Assembly: GCA_964352715.1 (NCBI GenBank)
Contig: CAYGSU010000016.1
Location: forward strand, 1-59,029
Direction: 5' to 3'
Source of the DNA: JAVKBW01 sp964352715
GTDB taxonomy: Bacteria > Pseudomonadota > Alphaproteobacteria > UBA8366 > Aestuariispiraceae
DNA: 59,029 nucleotides
Positions within the stretch are counted from its first letter, which is position 1; every line of letters begins with the position of its first letter. A program made the translations under genes and the position numbers. This document shows, piece after piece, positions 16,003 to 25,333 of the stretch. The notes under the pieces are model-generated. The model was given only the letters and a program-made list of their open reading frames with translations. It was not told where the DNA came from and did not search any database.

Positions 16003-18426
16003 TCACGCTCTCATTCGGGAACCGGACGGATCGTACAGCATTTCGCTATGCAGGACCGCAGGATACCGCTTGCCGAGAATTTCCACGGAATACCCTTCGC
16101 CGGGAATATTGGAGTTCGACTGGATATATCCCAATGCAATTGTCTTTCCCACGGCTGCACCGTAACCGCCGGATGTCACATAGCCGATGTAATCATCGCC
16201 CTTGAAGATCGCTTCGTCACCCCAGACGCAGCGATCACCCGCATCCACAGTCAGGGTCACGCGTGTTTCACCCGCAAGGTTCTTCTGGCGTTCTTCAATA
16301 ACAGCCTCTTTACCAATGAAGTGCTCCTTGTCCGGCCGCACGAAGCGCCCAAGTCCGGCTTCATCTGCGGTGTAGTCGCTGGCAAGTTCGAGACCCCAGG
16401 CCGGGAAAGACTTTTCAAGGCGGGTCCACATCAGGGCGCGCGTGCCGACCGGTTTTAGGCCAAATTCCTGTCCGGCTTCGACAAGACAGTCGTACAGGGC
16501 GACCTGATGTTCCGGCTTGCAATAAAGCTCGTACCCGGCCTCACCGGTGAACGAGACCCGGATTGCCAGAACGTCCCTGGCGTCACCGATATCAAGAATC
16601 TTCGCGGTCATGAACGGGAAAGCAGTCGTGCTTACATCGTCCTTTGCCACTTTTTGCAGCAATGCCGACGCATTCGGCCCGGCGATATGCAGGGTGCAGA
16701 GTTCGCCGGAACGGTTGGTGATGGTGACGCTGTCCGGAGGTGGGTTAGCCCTGAAATGCCGCAGATAGGAAAGCTGCATTACGTCCGAGCCGAACAGCAT
16801 GTACGTGTCATCGTCAAGGCAGGCGACGGAAAGATCGCCGATCAGCTTGCCTTTCGGGCTGAGCATCGGCGACAGCACGACACGCCCGTGCTTTCTGGGC
16901 AATCTGTTCGCCAGTATCGAGTCGAGCCAGTCGGCGGCGCCCGAGCCTTCAACGGCGATCTTGGCAAGTGCCGAGAATTCAAGCAAGCCGACAGCGTTGC
17001 GGATGGTCTTGCATTCCTCGACGACGGTATCGAACCAGTTGGGTTTGCCGAAGGTAAGCGTATCGACGGGTTCCGTCCCTTCAGGCGCAAACCATGTCGG
17101 GTATTCCATACCGAAACTCAGGCCGAACCCGGCATTCGCATCCTTCAGTCGGTCATAGACCGGCGGCTTTTCGATCGGTCGGCCGACATCAAATTCCTGA
17201 TACGGATAGATGCGCATTGATCGGTTTTCGTAGAAGAACGCCGTTGTCGCCTTTGTGTAGGCCGGCGTCGCCCAGTCGCCGTAGCGGGCGACATCCCAGC
17301 AGAAGATATCGAACGGCGGTTCACCTTCGACCATCCATTCCGCCATTACCATACCGATGCCGGCGCCCTGATTGAACCCGGTCATTACGCCATTGGCGCA
17401 GAAGTAGTTAGTCAGCGCCGGATGCGGTCCGATCAGGGGCCCAAGATCGGGCGAGAAGATCATCGGCCCGTTGATCACCCGTTTCACCCCGGCGGTGCCG
17501 ACCACGGGCAGGCATTCGATCGCTTTCTCGAAATTGTACTCCATTCGCTCCAGTTCGTTGGGCAGCAGTTCATGCGCGAAATCCAGCGGCGTGCCGTTTT
17601 CAGACCAGTGCACGCATTTGCCTTCATACGCGCCGAGCAGCATGCCTTTGCCTTCCTGGCGGGCGTAGACATTGTATTCGTTGTCGTTGATTTGCGGCAG
17701 TTCAAAGTCCATCGCCTCAATTTCAGGAATTGATTCGGTAACAAGATAATGATGTTCGACCGGCAACAGCGGCAGGGTGATGCCGGCGAGGGCGGCGACT
17801 TCCCGGCCCCACAGACCCGCGGCATTTACGATGTATTCCGCGTGAATGGAACCCTGTTCGGTAACGACATCCCAGCTGCCGTCCGCGCGCGGATTTGTCT
17901 CGATGACCGGGCAGTGGCGGACGATGGTTGCGCCAAGTTTCCGCGCCGCTGCCGCGAAGGCCTGGGTGGCGCTGGCAGGGTCGACATGGCCGCCTTCTTC
18001 TTCCCACAGAACCGAATGCAGGGGTTTGGTATCCAGTACCGGGCAGCGTTCCTTTGCTTCCTTCAACGATATGAAATCACACTCGATGCCAAGCCGGCGA
18101 ACGGCGCTCATCAGCATGACATTGCTGTCATATTCATCCTGGTTGCGGCACAGGTTGATACCGCCGGTTCTGTGCAGACCGAGCGACTGGCCGCTTTCGG
18201 CTTCGATTTCCGGATAGATGTCATAAGTATACTTGTGAAGCGCTGCAACGGCGCTCGGCCCGGTGACCGTAAACAGGCCGCCGGCGGCGTGCCAGGACGA
18301 ACCGGAGGTCAACTCGCTGCGTTCAATCAGCGCGATATCGGTCCATCCCTTTTTTGCGAGATGATACAGAATGCTGCAGCCAACAATGCCGCCGCCGATT
18401 ACAACAACACGCGCCTGGTTGATCAT
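16003..18426 (-). CDS. Dimethylglycine dehydrogenase/sarcosine dehydrogenase-like FAD-GcvT protein 1
   Basis: An 807-residue fusion. The N-terminal DAO-type FAD domain has VVIGGGIVGCSILYHL at the start and SGSSWHAAGG (about residues 42-51), whose His is the covalent flavin site in dimethylglycine dehydrogenases. A middle FAO_M-like region precedes the C-terminal GcvT folate-binding domain with FTGEAGYELY and WTRLEKSFPAWG. Such enzymes oxidise N-methyl groups and pass the carbon to tetrahydrofolate. It is the first gene of a four-gene operon (to 12478). Two TGTGATCACA-type boxes lie between it and the divergent mttB-like gene. Confidence 0.87.
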   Translation of the reverse strand: MINQARVVVIGGGIVGCSILYHLAKKGWTDIALIERSELTSGSSWHAAGGLFTVTGPSAVAALHKYTYDIYPEIEAESGQSLGLHRTGGINLCRNQDEYDSNVMLMSAVRRLGIECDFISLKEAKERCPVLDTKPLHSVLWEEEGGHVDPASATQAFAAAARKLGATIVRHCPVIETNPRADGSWDVVTEQGSIHAEYIVNAAGLWGREVAALAGITLPLLPVEHHYLVTESIPEIEAMDFELPQINDNEYNVYARQEGKGMLLGAYEGKCVHWSENGTPLDFAHELLPNELERMEYNFEKAIECLPVVGTAGVKRVINGPMIFSPDLGPLIGPHPALTNYFCANGVMTGFNQGAGIGMVMAEWMVEGEPPFDIFCWDVARYGDWATPAYTKATTAFFYENRSMRIYPYQEFDVGRPIEKPPVYDRLKDANAGFGLSFGMEYPTWFAPEGTEPVDTLTFGKPNWFDTVVEECKTIRNAVGLLEFSALAKIAVEGSGAADWLDSILANRLPRKHGRVVLSPMLSPKGKLIGDLSVACLDDDTYMLFGSDVMQLSYLRHFRANPPPDSVTITNRSGELCTLHIAGPNASALLQKVAKDDVSTTAFPFMTAKILDIGDARDVLAIRVSFTGEAGYELYCKPEHQVALYDCLVEAGQEFGLKPVGTRALMWTRLEKSFPAWGLELASDYTADEAGLGRFVRPDKEHFIGKEAVIEERQKNLAGETRVTLTVDAGDRCVWGDEAIFKGDDYIGYVTSGGYGAAVGKTIALGYIQSNSNIPGEGYSVEILGKRYPAVLHSEMLYDPSGSRMRA

Positions 18427-18492
18427 AGTCTCTCCGTCGTCTGAAAAGTGTTACTGTTCGTATGAGGGCTAAGCGCACCCGTTCTGACCTAG

Positions 18493-18502
18493 TGTGATCA
18501 CG
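18493..18502. promoter_or_regulatory. TGTGATCAC(G) operator copy
   Basis: TGTGATCACG, one mismatch to the repeated palindrome. It lies 67 nt upstream of the FAD/GcvT gene starting at 18426 and forms a pair with the copy at 18609 in the same divergent promoter region. Confidence 0.7.
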
Positions 18503-18608
18503 AGCGAGACTATCAGGGGAAATTGCCGTCGGACAATCCATTTTACTCATATAAGATAACAAAAACTGAATGAATATTTCTTTCCTCAATGCCTCCGAAT
18601 TTGTAAAG

Positions 18609-18618
18609 TGTGATCACA
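18609..18618. promoter_or_regulatory. TGTGATCACA operator copy
   Basis: A perfect palindrome immediately before a good -10 hexamer TATAAC (18620-18625), 30 nt upstream of the second mttB-like gene. A repressor bound here would block that promoter. Confidence 0.75.
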
Positions 18619-18647
18619 GTATAACCGTAACATAGGAGGATCATGAC

Positions 18648-20201
18648 ATGACGGCAGGAAACAGGGAACGGACTCGCCGGGGTGGCGGCAGAAAAACCAT
18701 GTCGGCAACCCGTGGCGCCACGGGGCCACCGCAGCTTCCCTTCGGCGCAATCAAGAATCCGTACCCGCCTTTCAATATTCTCAGCGACGATCAGGTTCAG
18801 ACCATTCATGAAACCTCGCTGGATATTCTGCAGGATATCGGGATGCGGGTACAGAACCTGGATTCGCGAATTCTGCTGAAACAGGCCGGTGCCGATATCG
18901 ATACCGGGTCTGAAGACATCAAACTCGACCGACATTTTGTCGAGCAGATGATTACCGGCCTGGCATCGGAATTCGATGTAATTGCAAGGAACCCTGATAA
19001 AACCCTGACTGTTGGCGGCAACAACCTGTGCTTTGCGACGGTCTGCGGCCCATCCTTCGTCAGCGATCTTGATAACGGGCGCCGGCGCGGCACCTACGAC
19101 AAGATGTGCGACTTCATCAAGATCGCCCATATGCTCAATATCGTTCAGCATGAGGGGGGCGCCGGATTCGAGCCGCTCGACCTGCCGGTCGACAGCCGGC
19201 ACATGGACATGATGTACGCGCAGATAACGCTGACGGACAAAGGCTGGTATCCGTGCTGGCTGAACAGCAAGGCGCGCGCACGGGATGTTATCGAAATGAC
19301 CAAGATCGCGCTTGGCATGTCGGAAGAGGAACTGATCGACACCCCGACCATTCAAAGCGGCGTCAACACGAATTCGCCGCTTCTGCTGGATGATGATCTC
19401 GCCGCCGGCATGCTGGAACTTGCCCGGGCCGGACAGCCGATCTGCGTTACGCCGTTCACGCTGGCCGGCGCGATGAGCCCGATTACCCTGGCCGGAACGC
19501 TGGCGCAGCAGAATGCGGAAGTGCTGCTGTCGGCCTGTATCGTTCAGGCAGCGAGGCGCGGCACGCCGATGATCTACGGTCACTTCGCCAGCAATGTCGA
19601 TATGAAGACCGGTTCTCCCGCGTTCGGAACACCGGAATATGTGAAGACCACGCTTGCTTCTGCGCAGATGGCTCGCTTCTACGGCTGGCCGTTCCGGTCG
19701 AGCAACACGACGGCTGCTCAGTCGGTTGACGCCCAGGCAACCTATGAAAGCATGATGTCATTGTGGGGCAATGTGCTGTCCCATACCAATATCGTGCTGC
19801 ACGGATTTGGCTGGCTGGAAGGCGGGCTGACCTGCTCGTTCGAGAAAATGATCCTGGATGCCGAACTGGTGCAGATGCTGGCGGAAACCCTGAAACCTAT
19901 TGGATTCACAAAGGCTGACCTTGCGCTTGAGGCCATTGCCGATGTTGGGGCCGGCGGACATTTCTTCGGCACCCAGCATACGATGGATCGCTATCAGAAC
20001 GCATTTTATGCGCCGATGATTTCTGACTGGCGGAATTTCGAAACCTGGGAGGAAGCCGGTTCGAAGACAGCGACGCAGCGGGCGAACGGTGTCTGGAAGG
20101 AATTGCTGAAATCCTATGAAAAACCACCGATTGACGAAGGCATCGAAGAGGAACTTCAAGCCTATATGGCAAAACGGAAAGAACAGTTTGTAGCGGCCTG
20201 A
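18648..20201 (+). CDS. MttB-family (COG5598) methyltransferase homologue 2
   Basis: A 517-residue close paralogue of the gene at 10934. Both have VDMKTGSPAFGTPEY, a PFRSSN(T/V)TAA segment, AYESMMSLWG-like sequence and GHFFGT(Q/S)HT. There is no in-frame amber codon. The N-terminal tail is again Arg/Gly-rich (RTRRGGGRKT). AGGAGG at 18634-18639, 8 nt before ATG 18648, fixes the start. The gene is monocistronic between an operator-controlled promoter and a strong terminator. Demethylation of a quaternary or tertiary amine with a corrinoid protein is the family expectation, but no such partner is seen. Confidence 0.82.
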   Translation: MTAGNRERTRRGGGRKTMSATRGATGPPQLPFGAIKNPYPPFNILSDDQVQTIHETSLDILQDIGMRVQNLDSRILLKQAGADIDTGSEDIKLDRHFVEQMITGLASEFDVIARNPDKTLTVGGNNLCFATVCGPSFVSDLDNGRRRGTYDKMCDFIKIAHMLNIVQHEGGAGFEPLDLPVDSRHMDMMYAQITLTDKGWYPCWLNSKARARDVIEMTKIALGMSEEELIDTPTIQSGVNTNSPLLLDDDLAAGMLELARAGQPICVTPFTLAGAMSPITLAGTLAQQNAEVLLSACIVQAARRGTPMIYGHFASNVDMKTGSPAFGTPEYVKTTLASAQMARFYGWPFRSSNTTAAQSVDAQATYESMMSLWGNVLSHTNIVLHGFGWLEGGLTCSFEKMILDAELVQMLAETLKPIGFTKADLALEAIADVGAGGHFFGTQHTMDRYQNAFYAPMISDWRNFETWEEAGSKTATQRANGVWKELLKSYEKPPIDEGIEEELQAYMAKRKEQFVAA

Positions 20202-20227
20202 TCGCCCGATCTTGCCTTCCACTGTCC

Positions 20228-20257
20228 CGGCCGGCTGTTTCACGCAGCCGGCCGTTT
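20228..20257 (+). terminator. Rho-independent terminator after mttB homologue 2
   Basis: CGGCCGGCTG (20228-20237) and CAGCCGGCCG (20245-20254) form a perfect 10-bp stem with a 7-nt loop, followed by TTTC. It lies 26 nt after the stop codon of the preceding gene. Confidence 0.75.
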
Positions 20258-20444
20258 CATTTCCGGCGGCAGGCTCGGCACGAGCAGGCTCATTCGCACT
20301 TTCTGCCAGGACGGGAACCACGCCAAATTTTTACATGTTTTGCGATGCCTGAAATGCCATACTGCAGCGCAGCATTATCGGACTTACGGGCTGGCCAATC
20401 TGCCTTTGCGGGCTAAGGACGCCTATGAATCAAGGAATACCAAT

Positions 20445-21227
20445 ATGTTAAATGGAAAAGCAGCCATTGTTACCGGGTCCACAAGCGGAATCGGTTTGGG
20501 AATAGCGGAAGCGTTGGCGGGCGCGGGCTGCAACGTGATGTTAAATGGTTTCGGCGATGCGCAGGAGATTGAGAACATACGCGCCGGTCTTGAATCGAAA
20601 ACCGGCGTCAAAGTTCACTACAATGATGCCGATATGTCCAAACCCGAAAGTGTCACCGCCATGGTCAGAAAGGCGGAAGCCGATTTCGGTTCGGTCGATA
20701 TTCTCGTCAACAATGCCGGTATCCAGTTTGTCTCGCCGATCGAGGATTTTCCGGATGAAACCTACAATTCGATCATTGCTATCAACATGTCGTCGAACTG
20801 GCATGCGATCAAGGCGGCCATACCCGGCATGAAGGCCAGAAAATGGGGCCGTATCATCAACATCTCGTCGGCGCATGGTCTCGTCGCATCGCCCTACAAG
20901 ACAGCCTATGTCATGGCGAAGCACGGGGTGATCGGACTGACCAAGACGGTCGCGCTGGAAGTCGCGGAAGAGGGCATAACCTGCAATGCGATCTGCCCGG
21001 GGTATGTTCGCACGCCGCTGGTTGAAAAGCAGATTCCCGATACCGCCAGAACCCGCGGCATTACGGAAGAAGAAGTCATACGCGATGTAATGCTTGCCGG
21101 TCAGGCGACGAAACAGTTCGTAACCGTCGAACAACTTGGTGCTCTGGCCGTATTTCTCTCGACCGATTCCGCCTCGCAGATCACGGGGGCTTCCTTACCT
21201 GTCGACGGGGGCTGGACCGCACGCTGA
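20445..21227 (+). CDS. bdhA: 3-hydroxybutyrate dehydrogenase-like short-chain dehydrogenase
   Basis: A 260-residue SDR with TGSTSGIGLGIA (cofactor binding, about residues 11-22), NNAGIQ, the catalytic Ser in INISSAHGLVASPYK, and YVMAKHG (YxxxK). The C-terminal ICPGYVRTPLVEKQI and the overall length match bacterial D-3-hydroxybutyrate dehydrogenases, which make acetoacetate from storage-polymer or ketone-body carbon. ATG 20445 is chosen for CAAGGA at 20431-20436 and the normal family start (MLNGKAAIVTG). It is alone between two terminators. A hydroxy-acid step in amine catabolism, such as 3-dehydrocarnitine-related chemistry, is possible but speculative. Confidence 0.8.
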   Translation: MLNGKAAIVTGSTSGIGLGIAEALAGAGCNVMLNGFGDAQEIENIRAGLESKTGVKVHYNDADMSKPESVTAMVRKAEADFGSVDILVNNAGIQFVSPIEDFPDETYNSIIAINMSSNWHAIKAAIPGMKARKWGRIINISSAHGLVASPYKTAYVMAKHGVIGLTKTVALEVAEEGITCNAICPGYVRTPLVEKQIPDTARTRGITEEEVIRDVMLAGQATKQFVTVEQLGALAVFLSTDSASQITGASLPVDGGWTAR

Positions 21228-21282
21228 TTTATGGTCCGGGACGGGTAAGGTCTGATTTGCGTGATCCGCAGCCGGATCAGGC

Positions 21283-21310
21283 AAAAAAAGAACCGGCCAA
21301 GAGGCCGGTC
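21283..21310 (-). terminator. Rho-independent terminator of the orphan binding-protein gene
   Basis: Read on the minus strand, GACCGGCC-TCTT-GGCCGGTT is followed by CTTTTTTT. It lies 27 nt beyond the stop of the minus-strand gene at 21337 and may also stop read-through from the plus-strand SDR gene. Confidence 0.85.
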
Positions 21311-21336
21311 CCAGTTTTGTCATCAGGTCAGAGGGT

Positions 21337-22926
21337 TCAGGTAAGCCACCAGCGCTCGATCATCTTGTAGCCATCAAATTCCCAGTTGCCGGCAATCTTG
21401 GCCGGATGCCGGACATTGTCTCGGAACGCCAGAATGTGATTGGCGAACAGATGAATGATCGACGGACAATCGTCACGGCAGATCGCCTGCATTTCGTAGT
21501 ACATGTCGCGCCGTGTTCCGATGTCCAGTTCGCCGCGCGCCTGCTTCAGCAACGTGTTGAACCGGTCGTTCTGCCAATACGATTCGTTCCAGTTGGATTC
21601 GGCGGAGTACCCCTGGGTGAACATCCAGTCTTCCGTCGGCCGACCCGACCAGTAGCTGGCCGACCACGGCGCTTTCAGCCAGACATCCGACCAGTAGCCG
21701 TCATCCGGCGCGCGTTTCGGCTTGATCTTGATACCGGCTTTTGCCGCGTGTTCGGCATACAGCACCGTTGTATCGACCGCACCGGCATAGAGGCCGTCAG
21801 ATGCAATCAACTCGACTTCCAACCCTTCCATACCGGCCTGCTTCAAATGCCACTTCGCTTTTTCCGGATCGTAGGCGCGTTGTGGCAGATCGGCATTGTA
21901 GAAGCGGTTGGCCGGGCTGATCGGGTGATCGTTGCCGAGCGACCCACGACCGCGCAGAACCTTGCGCAGCACTTCTTCACGATCCAGGGAGAGTTTCAGC
22001 GCCATCCGAACATCTTTGTTTGTGTACGGTGCCAGGTCACCCCTCATCGGGAAGGTGTAGTGCTGTGTCGATACTGTGTCTTCGACCGTGATCCCCGGCT
22101 TCTTGGCCAACAGATCCGCTGTCTTGGCTTCGATGTCGCCGGAAATATCGAGCGCATCCGTAACCAGCGCATTGGTTCGCGCTGTTGCATCGGCAATCAC
22201 CAGAACTTCTGCACTGTCGACATGCGCCTTGCCATCGATGAAGTAGTTCGGGTTGCGCTTGTACTTTGCGCTTACGCCCGGTTCGAAGCTTTCGATCGAA
22301 TAGGCGCCGGCGCCAACGCCGCTGAGGTCAACGTCATCGCCCTTGGCCGGCATGATCGACAGCGACGAGGCGCTGAGACCGAACGGAAAATCCGCATTGC
22401 CTTCGCTAAGGGTGAAGACAACGGTGTCTTTGCCGTCGGCCTTCATATCCGTGATCGTGTCCGCAAAGGATTTCATCGCAGACTTCGAGTTTTCACCCTG
22501 GTGACGACGAAGCGAATGAATGACGTCGGTCGAATCGACGGTTTTGCCATTGTGGAATTCGACGCCCTTGCGAAGCTTGAATATCCATTTGTCGGGTGTG
22601 CCGTCTGCCTCGAAGCTTTCCGCCAGCAGGGGTTCAAGCTGCCCGTTCGCGTTCACTTCGGTGAGCTGCGTGTATGCAGTATACCACATCAGGTTTACGA
22701 AACCGCTGCTGAGCGTTGCCGGATCGGTACTGTCTGTTGTGGAGCCCTGAACGGAACCGACGCGCATATGGCCACCTTTCTGAGGGGCTTCCGCTTTCGC
22801 TTCTTCCGATAACAGGCCGGCTGGAACGGCAGCCAGAGCGCCAATTGCGGCGGCTCTCTGGATAAAGGTGCGGCGACCGATGCGGCCTTCCGCAAACTGT
22901 TTCTGAAGTTTTTCAAATGATGACAT
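21337..22926 (-). CDS. Orphan SBP family 5 (oligopeptide/dipeptide-type) binding protein, Tat-exported
   Basis: A 529-residue periplasmic binding protein. The Tat signal is RRTFIQRAAAIGALAAVPAG (about residues 18-37). The family 5 layout includes EPLLAESFEADGTPDKWIFKLRKGVEFHNGK and the conserved DVRMALKLSLDREEVLRK. Members bind peptides, opines, glycosides or small organic cations. No cognate permease or ATPase lies beside it: it has its own terminator and is divergent from the Lrp/AsnC gene across two operator copies. It may deliver to a transporter encoded elsewhere or serve as a sensor. Confidence 0.87.
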   Translation of the reverse strand: MSSFEKLQKQFAEGRIGRRTFIQRAAAIGALAAVPAGLLSEEAKAEAPQKGGHMRVGSVQGSTTDSTDPATLSSGFVNLMWYTAYTQLTEVNANGQLEPLLAESFEADGTPDKWIFKLRKGVEFHNGKTVDSTDVIHSLRRHQGENSKSAMKSFADTITDMKADGKDTVVFTLSEGNADFPFGLSASSLSIMPAKGDDVDLSGVGAGAYSIESFEPGVSAKYKRNPNYFIDGKAHVDSAEVLVIADATARTNALVTDALDISGDIEAKTADLLAKKPGITVEDTVSTQHYTFPMRGDLAPYTNKDVRMALKLSLDREEVLRKVLRGRGSLGNDHPISPANRFYNADLPQRAYDPEKAKWHLKQAGMEGLEVELIASDGLYAGAVDTTVLYAEHAAKAGIKIKPKRAPDDGYWSDVWLKAPWSASYWSGRPTEDWMFTQGYSAESNWNESYWQNDRFNTLLKQARGELDIGTRRDMYYEMQAICRDDCPSIIHLFANHILAFRDNVRHPAKIAGNWEFDGYKMIERWWLT

Positions 22927-23023
22927 TAAGCTCTCCCGTGTTCATGTCATTAGCCGCCAGTCGGGCGGGAATCTCTGTTCTTCACGTCCCTGCTTCAACC
23001 GTTTCAGTGTTGACTTTCTATTC

Positions 23024-23033
23024 TGTGATCACA
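23024..23033. promoter_or_regulatory. TGTGATCACA operator copy
   Basis: A perfect palindrome in the 321-nt region between the orphan binding protein (minus) and the Lrp/AsnC gene (plus), about 98 nt from the binding-protein start. Confidence 0.72.
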
Positions 23034-23104
23034 CTATTTTTTGCACCGAAACAGAAGCAAAACTGCGAATAAACAGAAAAAACAATGTGTTAACCCACCC
23101 AGTG

Positions 23105-23114
23105 TGCGATCACA
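23105..23114. promoter_or_regulatory. TGCGATCACA operator copy (one mismatch)
   Basis: The second box of the same divergent region, 72 nt further along, with one substitution in the left arm. Two boxes per region recur at 18493/18609 and 33820/33935. Confidence 0.6.
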
Positions 23115-23247
23115 ATTTTGATAATAACACATTGAAATTCAATATGAACAAAAAATTACACAAAACGTAAAAACCCATCTGAATTGTGGGTGTATTTCAG
23201 GTGGATCGATAATCTCCTTACGTATTCCGAAAAATATAGACAAAGAA

Positions 23248-23847
23248 ATGCGGATCGCGCAAAGTGATGGTGCAAAACATCAAAATGGGGACGGAGAAAT
23301 CGTTAGCCGGACAAAGAAGAAGGTCGTTTCGACCGGACTTGGCGGAGACGCCGAGCTGTCCGGCGCGCATCGCGCACGATCGCTTTCGTCGCCTTTGGAC
23401 GAATTGAACAAGAACATCGTAAAGATGCTGCAGCGCGACGGCCGTATACCTTTCAAGGAAATGGCGGATGCATTGGATGTATCCGAAGGCACGGTTCGAA
23501 ACCGGGTTAACTGGATGAAGCAATCCGGCATGCTGAAGATTGTCGCGATTGCCGACCCGTCTGCGTTTCACTACCGGTCCGATGCCATGCTGGGGGTCAA
23601 GGTGGCGTCCGGTTCCTCGCCCAAAAAGGTTGCGGCACGGTTGGCCGATCTCAACGAGGTTGTTTACTCGATCTGGGTATCCGGCCGTTTTGATCTGCTG
23701 GTGGAGATCGTCACCGACACGGAGGAAGAGTTTCTGGCGTTCCTTGAGCACCAGTTTTTTGATCAGAAGGATGTGGACAGTGTCGAGGTGATGACCTGCC
23801 TGTCCATGTTCAAGAACCAGTTTTTGCTGAAGCGGGATCTCGAATAA
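23248..23847 (+). CDS. Lrp/AsnC-family transcriptional regulator
   Basis: A 199-residue regulator. The AsnC helix-turn-helix is at about residues 50-98 (LDELNKNIVKMLQRDGRIPF, then VSEGTVRNRVNWMKQSGML). The RAM effector domain follows, with VYSIWVSGRFDLLVEI and an FEV-like exchange surface. About 48 charged residues precede the HTH, longer than usual, so the true start could be internal; I see no better ribosome site. It is the first gene of the operon with the GS-like ligase, fusion dehydrogenase, MttB homologue and deacylase, and may sense their substrate. Confidence 0.83.
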   Translation: MRIAQSDGAKHQNGDGEIVSRTKKKVVSTGLGGDAELSGAHRARSLSSPLDELNKNIVKMLQRDGRIPFKEMADALDVSEGTVRNRVNWMKQSGMLKIVAIADPSAFHYRSDAMLGVKVASGSSPKKVAARLADLNEVVYSIWVSGRFDLLVEIVTDTEEEFLAFLEHQFFDQKDVDSVEVMTCLSMFKNQFLLKRDLE

Positions 23848-23896
23848 TCCGTTTGGCATTTCACGAACACGAATCATGAATTTGGGAGATAAAGAG

Positions 23897-25315
23897 ATGA
23901 TTTTGGATAATCCGCAGTCGCTGGCTGAAGCGCTTCCCGACATCGAACGCGTAAAAAAGGTCAAGGCCGATCTCGAAAAGCAGGGTGTGAAATACATCAT
24001 GTCGAACTGGATTGATCTGTTCGGCCTGCCAAAAACCAAGCCGGTGCCTATTCACGATTTTGAAAAACTCTGCATGGGCAAAGGCCCGCAGTTCGCGGTG
24101 CATTCCGTTTCCTTTGTTCCGGAGCTAGGTCCGCAGGACCCGGATCAGATTCCGGTGCCCGACCTCGACAGCCTGATTGTGTGCCCCTGGGACCGCACAA
24201 TCGCCTGGATGATTTCTGACCTGTGGTGGGAAGATAAGCCGTATGCGCTTTGCCCGCGCGGTAACCTGAAGCGGATCATGCGCGAAATCGGCGACAAGGG
24301 CTATATGGGCTTCGCCGGTATCGAACCTGAATTCATTGCCATGCGCTGGAAGGACGGAAAGCCGGTCAAAGCCATCGACAACGATCCAATGCCGGGTGAG
24401 GGCATTCGCCCGCGCCGCCAGGCCTTCGGATACGATGCCGAATACTCACTCGATTCCATGGCGTTTCTTGGCGAACTGATGGATTACCTGACCGAGCTGG
24501 ACTGGGACCTGCACGATGTTGTCGCCGAAGGCGCCTATTCGCAGTTCGAGCTGGATTTCGGCTACACGAATATCCTGCACATGGCCGATCGACTGGTGTT
24601 CCTGCGGATTATGGTCAAGGAAGTCGCGAAGAAGCACGGCATGTTCGTGACCTTCATGCCGAAACCGACGACAGGCGACTGGCGATCCGGTGCGCATATC
24701 AATTTCTCGCTGCAAAAGACCGACGCACCGGGCGAGAACATTTTCGACAAGAACAATGACTGGTCGCCGGAAATCTTCAACGCGGTCGCAGGATTGTTGC
24801 GGCATGGCGGCGCGCTGACGGCGGTGGCCTGCTCGACAGTCAACTCCTACAACGGCCTTGTGCCGCGTGTCGGCGGTTTCGAAGGTGGTACGGTGACCTG
24901 GGCGCCAACCCACATGACCTACGGGTACAACAACCGGTCGGCCATGCTTCGGCTGCCGCAAAGCCGGTTCTGCATCGAAAACCGGGCGGCGGATATGTGC
25001 ATGAACCCGTATCTGTCGCTGGCCATCACAGCGGCGGTTTGCGTCAAGGGAATTGAAGAAAACCTCGACCCCGGCGAGGCCCTGAACCTCGACTTTTACT
25101 CGCTCAGCGAAGAAGAAATCGCCAAGTCGGGCGCGCAGCGTCTGCCGCGCAACCTCATCGAAGCTGTCGAACTGCTTCGCGACGATGAAGTGGTGAAGGC
25201 GGCGATGGGGCCGCAGATGCACAATTCCTTCATCCAGTACAAGGTCGATGAATGGGAACGCTATCACCAGACCACGACAGACTGGGAAGTCACGGAATAC
25301 CTGCGGCTTTATTGA
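23897..25315 (+). CDS. Glutamine synthetase-like amine ligase (GlnT/GmaS/PuuA group)
   Basis: A 472-residue GS-fold protein. The metal and glutamate motifs are GIEPEF (about residue 142), EGAYSQFELDFG, TFMPKP, and SGAHINFSL with the conserved His. NRSAMLRLP and ENRAADMCMNPYL correspond to the C-terminal phosphate/glutamate site, but the common NSYKR is NSYNG and the usual R-I-E is C-I-E. Such divergence suggests an acceptor other than ammonia, as in gamma-glutamylmethylamide or gamma-glutamylputrescine synthetases. ATG 23897 is chosen because GGGAG lies 8 nt upstream; ATG 23876 has none. It is 49 nt downstream of the regulator. Confidence 0.78.
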   Translation: MILDNPQSLAEALPDIERVKKVKADLEKQGVKYIMSNWIDLFGLPKTKPVPIHDFEKLCMGKGPQFAVHSVSFVPELGPQDPDQIPVPDLDSLIVCPWDRTIAWMISDLWWEDKPYALCPRGNLKRIMREIGDKGYMGFAGIEPEFIAMRWKDGKPVKAIDNDPMPGEGIRPRRQAFGYDAEYSLDSMAFLGELMDYLTELDWDLHDVVAEGAYSQFELDFGYTNILHMADRLVFLRIMVKEVAKKHGMFVTFMPKPTTGDWRSGAHINFSLQKTDAPGENIFDKNNDWSPEIFNAVAGLLRHGGALTAVACSTVNSYNGLVPRVGGFEGGTVTWAPTHMTYGYNNRSAMLRLPQSRFCIENRAADMCMNPYLSLAITAAVCVKGIEENLDPGEALNLDFYSLSEEEIAKSGAQRLPRNLIEAVELLRDDEVVKAAMGPQMHNSFIQYKVDEWERYHQTTTDWEVTEYLRLY

Positions 25316-25333
25316 TCGGAAGGATCAACCGGG

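Noticed and set aside
18427..18647. Cobalamin or glycine riboswitch ahead of mttB homologue 2
   Set aside because: I see no conserved core of either riboswitch. The space is filled by two operators, a -10 hexamer and a ribosome site. The region 10760-10927 before homologue 1 also shows none.
21406..22812. Long plus-strand open frame opposite the SBP5 gene
   Set aside because: It is antisense to a strongly supported gene with a Tat signal and family motifs, and has no recognisable domain or ribosome site. The same holds for long antisense frames at 2249-3244, 12787-13701, 55944-56903 and 56173-57354.
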